Positions 55,504-64,000 of a stretch of 64,000 nucleotides of DNA are shown in pieces. The position numbers and the translations under genes are program-made. The DNA comes from Cryptomeria japonica (lineage: Eukaryota > Streptophyta > Pinopsida > Cupressales > Cupressaceae), in contig NC_081414.1 of the NCBI RefSeq assembly GCF_030272615.1, forward strand, positions 310,321,664 to 310,385,663, read 5' to 3'. The notes below the pieces were generated by a model. It searched no databases, was not told the origin of the DNA, and was given only the letters and a program-made list of their open reading frames with translations. Numbering within the stretch: the stretch's first letter is position 1; every line of letters starts with the position of its first letter.

Positions 55504-57520
55504 TTTTGGCATGCTTGATGGGACCCCAAGTCCCTAATTTCACATTTTTTAAATTTTTGTAGAAAGTTTCCCGCAAGTTGCAAATCAATTCCTCTATATG
55601 TGCATCGACGTTTTCATCTCTACTTTGGTGTCTCTGTTTCCTCAACCAGCATCTCTGTTCAAATCTATTTTTCCTGCCTAATAGTTTTTTGTAGGAAACT
55701 GTGGATTAATATCTCCGCCTAAAAAATGATGCATGTGCCTTTGTTTTGGCATCTCCATAGGTTCATATAAATGCGTCCGATGTAGTCTGTCTTATTTACA
55801 TTTTCATTGTTTTAGCTTAATATTGTTTTAACAAATACAAAAAATTCACATATAAGTTTTAAAAACACAAAAATATCAATATGTTTTTGTTTAAAATTTA
55901 ATTATAAGTAGTTGTTTTTTAGATTTTATTATAACCTTAGCATTTTATATGTAATTTTTAATTAAGCTTTTACCCAAGCTGCGCTTCGGTCACGGGGGCT
56001 TTACTAGCTAGACAATATTATATCACGTGCATTCATATTGGGGGGTTTAATATCCAAAAAATGAGGGTACAATATATTGCCTATCAGTGAAAATAGGGGG
56101 GTTTTTGATTGAGGTTATGAAAAAATACAATATACGGCAAACATAGGGGAGATTTTAATTCAAGCTATGTATTGGGAGGGGGTGACAAAAAAGGAGTTTA
56201 GAGCACTATTTTTTGAAAATAGGGGGATTCTTTAGTATGCCATGAACGCACGTGATATAACCCATGTTCACTAAGTGAAGCCCATGTGGCTTCAACATTT
56301 ATGCAGATGTCAACATTTGCGCATGTAGATTGGCGTCTTTGCCTTACTGCTTTCCCTCTCTCTTTCTACATTTAAATTTTAAATTTTTAGAGCTAACTAT
56401 TTGATTGTGAATGTCGGATCGACATCTTTGCGAGACTGTTTTGATGTCTCTTCTCAGGTATATTTCCTGCATCATTTTAAATTTTAAATTTTGAATTGGC
56501 AAACTAACTTTTATGTGCAGGACCTAAATCGATGTCTGGGAAGACGTTGATGTTTGCGCCTACACTTTGGCATTTGTGTTGTAAGTGCTCAATTTTAAGC
56601 TTTTATTAATTGTACTTTATCCTTGTAGCTATTCTGTGTCCAAGACATAGAATCGAGACAATTAATGACTTTGTTGCAGGACGTTTGTTGAAGGGTTTTG
56701 ATTTTCCACTAATCTAGATTTATTTTTAAGTATTATCTTAGAAAACATCTTTTTGTGGGATAAAATGAATCATTGTCTTCCATGTCTTGTCCGCTTGCAC
56801 TAGTGTAGGGTGGACCCACCGTTACACCAAGTATCCTCTACACTCGCCTTCATGGACCTTGGGTGTAAGAGAAAAGTGATTAACAACACCCACTTTTTTA
56901 TTTTGAGTAGAGAATTGCCTCTTGGGGGCCCCATCACCCCAAGGGAGTGTTTCAAAATTGAGGTATGTCGGGGATATCATTTGTCCTGATAGGATCTCGA
57001 GCGATGTTTTTTGAGTTACTATATAAATTTGCCGGTTAGACGACTGGAGTGTTGAGTAAATTTTTCGTATGTGGAGGCCTTCTCTACACTAACAAGCTCA
57101 ATTAAAGCCTTAAGTGGCTTTCTTTGAGAATATGTCGTTGGACTAGGATCCCTTGGAAACTTACTAGACACCTTGTTTTAGTTGCTAAAATCCTATTTTC
57201 TTGTTGGCGCAGGAGTTCAGACCTCTAAAGCTGCCCCAATTTGTATAATTCAAAATGGAGATAGATGTCCCCCCAATCATAAGATCTCCAGATCTTTAGG
57301 GTAAGAAATTCTGGTATAATTGAGAAATGAGTGTCGTGGAGGGGAGACAATGCTACTAGATATCTATCTATCCACTTTGTCTAGGTATTTGGAGAAATCT
57401 AATTGGGGATCCAACAAGTAGAATCCACTTTCCATCCTAGGTTGTATGTCTTTTGCGTGTCTTCATTTGTTCATACCCATAAATTTTGTCACATTGGGCT
57501 AATTTAGGCCCCTATCTTTC
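55504..57520 (+). other. G3 leader, non-coding, with a TIR element
   Basis: No gene recognised. Contains repeated phrases such as GTTTTGGCATCT and GATGTTTGCGCCT and the TIR element at 56019-56259. Long leaders before gag are usual in Tat-type elements. Confidence 0.5.
56019..56259. mobile_element. 241-bp element with 18-bp terminal inverted repeats (MITE-like)
   Basis: TATATCACGTGCATTCAT (56019-56036) against the inverse at 56242-56259, 17 of 18 matching. The interior repeats AATAGGGGGATT-type phrases and codes nothing. If the outer TA is the target, the element is 56021-56257 with a TA duplication, as in Tc1/mariner-type MITEs. The family is not recognised. Confidence 0.7.
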
Positions 57521-57922
57521 ATGCTTGCTTTAAGCGTTACCTTGGCCAACGTGTTTGAATTGTTTAACATTTCTTGCCAAGACAAAAATAATCTAAAATC
57601 CACTTTTCCACTCATGCACCAAAAACCCAAATCGCTTAAACATCCCAAGAAATCCATTTACCACCAAGTCAAGAAGAAGAAGCCAAGTTATAAACAAATC
57701 CTCAAGTGTTGTAAGTTATTGTACACCAACTGCAAAATCTTTTTGAAACATCATACCTTCCTATACTGTTTTCATGATTATCTACACGGTTATAGAAATG
57801 AGTTTGATGAAGAACCTTTGAGATCCGATGCTTTCCTTAAAAAAACAAGATTATCCCAATCCCTTAATAGGAGTGGTCGTATCTCATTGTCCAACTTGCC
57901 TCTACCAGAAATCACTTGTTGA
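57521..57922 (+). CDS. Open frame upstream of G3 gag, no motif recognised
   Basis: 133 codons, Lys-rich (KKKKPSYKQILKCCKLLYTNC). It lies in the leader ahead of gag, where some Tat/Ogre elements carry an extra ORF. No similarity recognised; it may equally be chance. Confidence 0.3.
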   Translation: MLALSVTLANVFELFNISCQDKNNLKSTFPLMHQKPKSLKHPKKSIYHQVKKKKPSYKQILKCCKLLYTNCKIFLKHHTFLYCFHDYLHGYRNEFDEEPLRSDAFLKKTRLSQSLNRSGRISLSNLPLPEITC

Positions 57923-58700
57923 GTAATTTCCCATCTAAGGTAGCCTTTATTCCATTTCTTTTCTTCAATCCATCTTATTCCATAGTCATTGCCATTTTCA
58001 CCTTTGAGGACTTAGCACATCAATCCAACCAACAACCTTAATCCAATTCGAATAAATTAATCAATCAATCAACCTCCCAATCTAAGGTCAACACTTTGTA
58101 AAGTCTAACTTAGACCTTTTATCATCTATCAAATCCTTAATTAGCCTTGTGCTTGAGAAAGAATCTATTTCAAATATATTGTTCTATTGATCCTAATCAT
58201 TTGGGTTGATCAAATCCCTAATCCCTTGTGTTATTCTATCCTAAGTAAAAGAAGGCTTGATCCAATCTTAATCCAAGGGTTGAATTTAGCCTATCTTGGT
58301 TGTTACCTCACTTTGTGGCCCACATCATTGACCCCTACACCTCATCTATGTCCTAATACAAGGACTAAGATACATTCCAAATCAATTTTATCCTAATCCA
58401 AGGACCATCCAATCCAATTCAATCAAATCCAAAATTAAACCAAAGCCAAATTTGATAAGTCTTTCTCATCATTTTCTTCACCAAATCCAAAATCCATTCT
58501 CGTTATTTTTGTCCTTGTCATTCTTGAGGTTACCCATGTATGGTCTTGACTAGCTCCCAAAAAGTGAAGATGGTCATCAAAGGTAGTGAGATACCTGAAT
58601 CTAGTCTCCTTTTCGATCATGATCTACAATAAGCAGAATAATTAGTGGACCAACTTGAGCACTCCCCATGTCTGAAAACCTTTATAGATGATCCTTGCAA
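57923..58700 (+). other. G3 leader, C-rich, no gene seen
   Basis: Strongly C/T/A-biased plus strand (AATCCAATCC phrases). Short ORFs only, no motif. Confidence 0.4.
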
Positions 58701-61015
58701 TCGGGAAATGATAGAGAAATTCTTCAAAGTTGATCACAATGTGCTTGTGACTCAACTTATTAGTCAAGGGGAATGATTACTCCCTGACTTTGACTAATCA
58801 ACCCTTGACATTCCCTCAGAATGTGACCTTATAAATCACCCTATTCTGAATTCCTTTCTTCATCCACCACCTGCAACTTCCACACCCACAACATCTATAC
58901 TCCTGATTTATATACCCCCTAGCACTTCTAATCCCCCATCTCCCAACCTCCTAGATCATCAACGCCTCTTCAAAATTTGGCCAACTACATCAACACTAGC
59001 TTACCTCCTATTAGCACCATCATCGCATCACATCCTTTAATCACTTCACAACCTCCCACTCCATTCTATCAATATGTTGGTGGTGGTATACTAGTCGTGG
59101 TCCAACTCAGGTCACTACATTCCTAATGTCCAAAATCAACAAGCCGACCTCATGAAAGGGATTTAGGACATGAAGGATCTCATCAAAAACCTTAAGGATG
59201 GGACCCATAAGAAACCATACACATTTGAGGAAATTTGTCCTTGTCCCTATGATACTTCTCTTTCAGTAGCTTCGTATCCTCCTAGTTTTGATATTCCTAA
59301 AATCAAGAAATACAAAGGCAAAGGAGACCCTAGAGTGTTGGGAAAATGGTGTTGTACACCTTGCATAATAATGTTTCATTGTTGTATTATTTTATTATTG
59401 TGTGATGTGGACATGGAATTATATTCTAATATCATATTGAATTGTTGCACCTAGGAGCACCTAGATGGATATGCAACATTTAGAGATTCCCTTGGAATAT
59501 TCTTGTAACCACTTCATGAGTTGTATTGACACATTGGTGTGATTATATTATATTTATTTAATATTGGGAAATGTAATTGTGATGAAGTACCCAATATTAA
59601 ATGTGGGTCAAGGGTAGGTAAGAAAAATATTATATTTTATTGTCACATGCTTTTGATGTAATACCACTTGGTGGTTCTGTGGGAGCTTGTGTTTATAAAA
59701 GCAACCACAAGGGTAGTTGTTTGGGTTGGTCAGTTAGCCTGGTTAGCATTTGTGAAGGAGGAAGCATGGCATGGGATGTGTGGATTCATACTTGGTCACA
59801 TGGAGTGCTTGGTTATGGTTGGGTTTTTGAAGGTTTTCCATAGTTGTATTGTAATGGACACATTTCTTATAATACATGGTGGATGATGCTTTTGGAGGCT
59901 GGGTTGTTTTCCTCATGAGGGTTTTCCTAGGATATATTTTGTGTCACATTTTCATGGGTATGTTGTCTATTCTTTGCATGTGGATTCTATGAGTTTATTT
60001 TGTTAGAATCTAAATTGGGTTATGTGGAAATTTTCATAAATTTGGCTGCCATTTTCCTTACATAGAGATCACGTCTGAGAATTCTATATAGCCTATCAAG
60101 AGATCTCCTATAGTGATGTATATTTATGCTAACGTTTTCCCAAGAGTCTTAGTGGAGTCGCCCTCACTTGGTTTTCAGCCTTGCCTCATGGCTCCATCAA
60201 ATCATTCCCAAACCTTGTAGAAAATTTTGTGTCCCATTATGAATATAACATTGAAATGAAACCTCTATGAAGGACCTATGCAACATGAAACAGAGGCCTA
60301 GAGAGACTTTTGCCAACTTCTTGCAAAGATGGCAACACCTCATCAAGAAATTCCCTTGGGACAATTGAGTTATTTCTATGCAACCTAGTGCCAAAAATGT
60401 CTCATCCTTTGACTTGTTAGTGTCTTGATTCCTTTGAACAAGTTACCAAGAAGGGTATAACATTAGAAAGAGTCCTCCTAGAAAAAGGTAATCACAAATT
60501 GTATCAAAAAAATTCGCAAGGACCCTCTTCATCCAATGACAAGCCTAGGTTTTGGTCCAAATATAAAAATATTGTCAATGATGGAGTCACTGATGCCAAT
60601 CATGTTCAAAATATGACCATCCCCACCAATGCTCAATTCCATAACCAATTTTATTCTCATAATCAGTCCCAACCTCGTAATAATGTCTCTATTCAAGGTC
60701 ACCCTCCCCATTCCAACAATCAATCCAAGTGTGAGTACACCCCGCTCACTGAACCTATAAAGGTCATCTCCCAAAATCTTGTCAAGGCTAGTGCTATTGC
60801 CTTTCCAATGACTCATCCTTTTGATGAAAATCAACCAAAATCTAGATGGTACAATGAGAATGAATATTGTGACTACCATCGTGTCCAAGGTCATGATACA
60901 CACAAGTGTATGAAAGTCAAGAATTATATTCAAGACTTGATTGACAAAGGTGATGTTGAAGTTGCAGTCGCTAAGCTTGGTAATTCAAATTACAAACTTC
61001 AAATGTATTAGAACC
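58700..61015 (+). pseudogene. gag: G3 gag, split by a solo LTR
   Basis: The left part ends at FDIPKIKKYKGKGDPR (about 59290-59335). The right part resumes at 60063 with HV, a stop, EF, then SLSGVALTWFSALPHGSI (about 60146-60200), the usual plant gag segment. The C-terminal part (60499-61011) contains CDYHRVQGHDTHKC, the Tat-type Cys-His motif, followed by KVKNYIQDLIDKGDVE. Stops and shifts are scattered. The Pro-rich N-terminal part (58850-59100) is poorly conserved. Confidence 0.82.
59336..60062 (+). mobile_element. Solo LTR of the C1 family inside G3 gag
   Basis: 727 bp, TGTTGGGAAAATGG...CCTTACA, flanked by tagag (59331-59335 and 60063-60067). Removing it with one target copy restores the gag reading frame. 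It has a TATAAAAG box near 59694. It matches the C1 5' LTR (12666-13277). Confidence 0.93.
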
Positions 61016-61433
61016 CCTTTCCCTAAGCATGGAAAGGATAAAATCTCATCATCTCATGAGATTAATTATTATTACACCAACTACATTAACAACTTTGACT
61101 CCTTGGTAGGATGTATCGAGACCTCTAATACCCATGTTAACATCATTACCATTCAAGGAGATGACCCCTCATCTACTCCTGGCAGACCTAGGGTAACTAT
61201 TCAAGGTGCCCCTCCCCCACAACCATCAAGAAGACCCTCCCAAGATAAGATAGTCATTCAAGGTACCTCACCTTCCACTTCATATTCCTAGAATGACTGC
61301 AATGTCACCACCCACAGAGGGAGAGTAACCACTCAGGGAGATCGTCCTTCTCCTTCACAAGCTTCCATGTCATCTTCCCATGTTATGATATCCTTGATCA
61401 CATTGGTAAGATGCCTGCATAGATCTCCATTCT

Positions 61434-61960
61434 TTGAAGACCTCACTCATGCATAAAGAGATCCTTGAACAAGCTATTTTGGAATCTTGTGTTCCAAATA
61501 ATATCAATGCTGCCCAATTCCAAGCCTTAATTGACAACCTTGTTGTACAACACCATCTTGTTTTCACATCCAAAGATGCTCCATCTGTAGAACCATCTCA
61601 CAACAAATCCTTTCACATTGAGGCCATCACACATAAGAATAAACTCAAGAGAGTCCTCATAGACGGTGGATTTGGACTGAACCTTTGTACATACAAATTG
61701 ATCAAACAATTGGGTATTTATGAAGACTTGGTTGAAACATCCAACAAGATCATAATAAAATCCTATGATGATGTAGAAAGGGTCTGCAAATAAATAATCA
61801 CATTACCTCTTCAAGTAGGCCCTGCAATGGTGGAAAATACTTGTCAAGTCTTAGACCTTGATCTCCCCTATAACATCCTCCTTGGCCATCCACGGATCCA
61901 CTCCATTCAAGACGTTCTATCCACTTACCATCAATGCCTTAAATTTCCTTAAAATAGTTG
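61434..61960 (+). pseudogene. G3 protease
   Basis: RVLIDGGFGLNLCTYKLIKQLG (about 61650-61715) is the retropepsin active site of Tat elements: Asp-Gly-Gly is normal there, the following Phe is not. TAA at 61791 interrupts; LDLPYNILLGHPRIHSIQ and STYHQCLKFP follow (61852-61950). Confidence 0.85.
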
Positions 61961-62168
61961 AGAGATCACCATCTTCGTTGATCCATAGCCTTTCCATTAT
62001 TTTAAACTCCTTGAGGGAAAACACACCTATTATTTTCCACTCAATGCACTCATTCTGTCACCCCCATCTAATCTTTCCAACATCACATCCACCTCCTCCC
62101 AACCAGAGATCAAGATTAAGAAAATTGACAATGGTTCTGGATAGTATACACTTCAAAATGCACTCTAT

Positions 62169-62495
62169 GTGAGACAACTCCCACCCACTCCCAAGTCATA
62201 CAGAAGACCTAAGGAACTTGAGATTCAAAATAAACCAACAATAAAATACAAAAACCCCATCTTTGAACAGTGGGTTCTACTTGATGAAGAGAACCTTGAA
62301 ACTGATGTTACTTCTTGGCTCTACCGAGAAGAGGATGAAGCACCAACAAATATCCCAAAGAAAATGTATCCTAAGGCATCTGCTATTGTAGATAGGATGG
62401 GCTATAAAGGAAATGGTATTGGACCACAAGAACAAGGAATGAAAGCACCCATCTCACCAATCTCATACAAGTACAATAGGGGCTTGGGTTACTGA
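62169..62495 (+). pseudogene. G3 G-patch domain between protease and RT
   Basis: ASAIVDRMGYKGNGIGPQEQG (about 62376-62440) fits the G-patch pattern of spaced glycines. G-patches bind RNA or helicases; in plant Tat-type elements one follows the protease. The frame ends at TGA 62493-62495. Confidence 0.8.
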
Positions 62496-63313
62496 CCAAT
62501 GCCTAAGGTTACTATCATTGGTGCTCCGACAGATCCTCCTTTTGAAATCGAAGACTTTGATGAAGAGGAATTCTATGAAGTGTCTTTTGAATACCTTGAC
62601 AACCTCTTGGATGATGCCTACATTAACACCATAACACCCGTTACCCATTCCAACCTATTAGAAGGTCAAATCATCCACCCATAACTCATTGATTTGGACC
62701 AACAAGGTCCACCTGGCCTTGGCATCTACATTGACAACAACGCCCTCTTGGCATTATTAAATATGAAAGACCTTGAGAATCACACATTTGTGAATGGAAT
62801 CCAACTCAATAGGGAGACATACTTTGATAGTTAGGTCAATTCCCTTAGTCACAAAATGGAAAATAAAAAGAAGAATCACAAGTCCCTTGGTGAAAACCTC
62901 TATGAGGCGCCTTTAGACTCGAAAAAAGTAAAAAGAAAGGACATATCATCTAGTGAATTCCTGGATCAGATGCTAGAAGATGAGGGATTTGACCTACCTG
63001 CCATGTTTCCTCTACTGCCAGAAAGATCATCACTTCTCATTGAAGAAACCGATACCATCAACATGGGAACCGAAGATTCTCAAAGAATGTGGTTGTTGCA
63101 AAATCCCTTATAGATCAAGAGAAGTAGAATTTTATAAGCTTCCTCAATAAGACACAAATCAACTTTTCCTTGTCCTATATTGATATGTTAGGCCTTGATC
63201 TAGAACTAGTAGTACACAACCTTGTTGTTTGACTCAATGCTAAACCAGTAAAATAGAAGCTCTGTAAGATGCATCCCTGAATTGCCCTACTTGTCAAAGC
63301 ATAACTATAGAAG

Positions 63314-64000
63314 ATGTTGGATGCTAGATTCATTAGGCCCATTGATTATCCTAAGTGGGTCTCAAACATTGTACTTGTCAGCAAGCCCACTGGGGGCATA
63401 AGGATCTGTACAAACTTTAGGGACCTTAATAAAGAATGTCCTAAAGATGATTTCCCCCTACCCAACATAGACATGATTGTTAACCTAACTGTTGGGCATG
63501 GTATGATTTCCTTAATGGATGGTTTCCTTGGATACAATCGGATTAAGATTGTTGAAGAAGACCAACATAAGACAACATTCACCACTCCTTGGGGAACATT
63601 TTGTTATCAAGTCATGCCCTTTGGGTTGAAGAATGCAGGTGCAACTTATCAAAAAGTAATGACAACCATTTTTCATGACCTCCTAGAAGAGATCATGGAA
63701 GCCTATGTTATTGACCTCTTGGGCAAGTATAAAAACCGTGAGGAACACATCTCAATCTTGAGAAAAATCTTTGAGAGAATAGAAAACTACAAGCTACAAC
63801 TTAATCCTAAGAAGTGTGTCTTCCGTGTCACATTGGGAAAATTTTTGGGATTCATTGTGTCTTACAGAGGAATTTAAGTTAATGTGGCTAAAGTCAAAGA
63901 AATCATGGAAATGCCTCCCCTTAAGACACTCAGGTAGCTTTGCAGTTTACAGGATAAGATTTAATCCATCTGTCGGTTTATAACACAACTTGCAGACAAG
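63314..64000 (+). pseudogene. G3 reverse transcriptase, cut by window end
   Basis: FIRPIDYPKWVSNIVLVSKP, RICTNFRDLNKECPKDDFPLP and FGLKNAGATYQKVM are Tat-type RT blocks in an open frame to 63877. The catalytic box reads AYVIDLLG (63703-63726), so one of the two adjacent Asp is Ile. TAA 63875, then the thumb region continues (EIMEMPPLKT) to the edge. Confidence 0.93.

Larger units (their letters stand above)
46591..64000 (+). mobile_element. G3: Tat-like Ty3/gypsy element, running off the window
   Basis: 5' LTR 46591-47069 plus 54822-55503 (about 1,161 bp once C5 is removed), then a leader of 3 kb, gag, protease, G-patch and RT. The right end is outside the window. LTR and coding region are assigned to one element from their order and from a degenerate PBS-like sequence after 55503; this link is an inference. 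The Tat type follows from the Cys-His gag motif, the G-patch behind the protease and the RT sequence. Confidence 0.65.

Noticed and set aside
1-64000. Host genes, tRNA or rRNA genes
   Set aside because: No exon-like sequence with a non-transposon domain and no tRNA box A/B pair or rRNA segment was recognised; the only tRNA-related sequences are PBSs.

Overview
This window looks like intergenic DNA from a large plant nuclear genome. Every coding stretch I can recognise belongs to a retrotransposon. Four Ty1/copia elements carry a CCHC gag and several purine-rich (AAAGGGGGAGA) tracts before the 3' LTR, a feature known from the Sirevirus lineage. There is also a Ty3/gypsy chromovirus, a Tat-like Ty3/gypsy element with a G-patch, solo LTRs, a truncated LINE and possible MITEs. 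I see no host gene, tRNA, rRNA, operon or CRISPR array. Heavy nesting, many old frameshifted copies and the lack of genes fit a gymnosperm (conifer-type) genome, but that species-level guess is inference only.

Layout, left to right. 1-1259 and 11279-12665 are non-coding and were once contiguous; element G1 sits between them. G1 (1260-11273, + strand, TSD ttctc) is a decayed chromovirus: LTR, gag, protease, RT, RNase H, integrase, chromodomain, LTR. Its 5' LTR is itself split by a 1,282-bp solo LTR (1519-2800, TSD cttac). C1 (12666-24184, +) is an old copia element reduced to 5' LTR, gag, integrase and RT remnants. It is split by C2 (13417-21110, TSD gtttg) and by a 209-bp truncated LINE (23413-23621, 18-bp TSD). 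C2 has two LTRs, a coiled-coil/zinc-knuckle ORF and a second long ORF of about 1,085 codons, but no protease, integrase or RT. 24185-27780 holds an LTR fragment, AT-rich DNA, a 105-bp foldback and an (AT)n microsatellite.

C3 (27781-33784, +) is a second pol-less copia derivative: truncated 5' LTR, PBS, a gag-only ORF, PPTs and a 2.5-kb 3' LTR. An LTR-like segment follows (33853-34620). C4 (about 34620-43194, - strand) is a decayed copia element whose LTRs contain a 116-bp tandem array; no protease is visible. G2 (about 43195-46590, -) is a very old gypsy remnant interrupted by a GC-rich foldback-like island (45349-45850).

G3 starts at 46591 with an LTR of the same family as the solo LTR in G1, and runs off the right edge. 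Its LTR is split by C5 (47070-54816, -, TSD ctcct), the youngest-looking element: its two 1.5-kb LTRs differ at only about two dozen sites by eye. After a 3-kb leader containing a 241-bp TIR element, G3 encodes a Tat-type gag (split by a 727-bp solo LTR, TSD tagag), protease, G-patch and RT.

Insertion order supported directly by the sequence: solo LTR into G1, which is in older DNA; C2 into C1; LINE into C1; C5 into the G3 LTR; solo LTR of the C1 family into G3 gag. Nearly every reading frame has in-frame stops, many at positions where a single C-to-T or G-to-A change from a conserved Gln, Arg or Trp codon would explain them. The most interesting content is C2 together with C3: two independent pol-less derivatives that keep the gag C-terminal zinc-knuckle region, PBS, PPTs and LTRs, with C2 carrying an unrecognised large protein in the position where Sireviruses carry their env-like gene.
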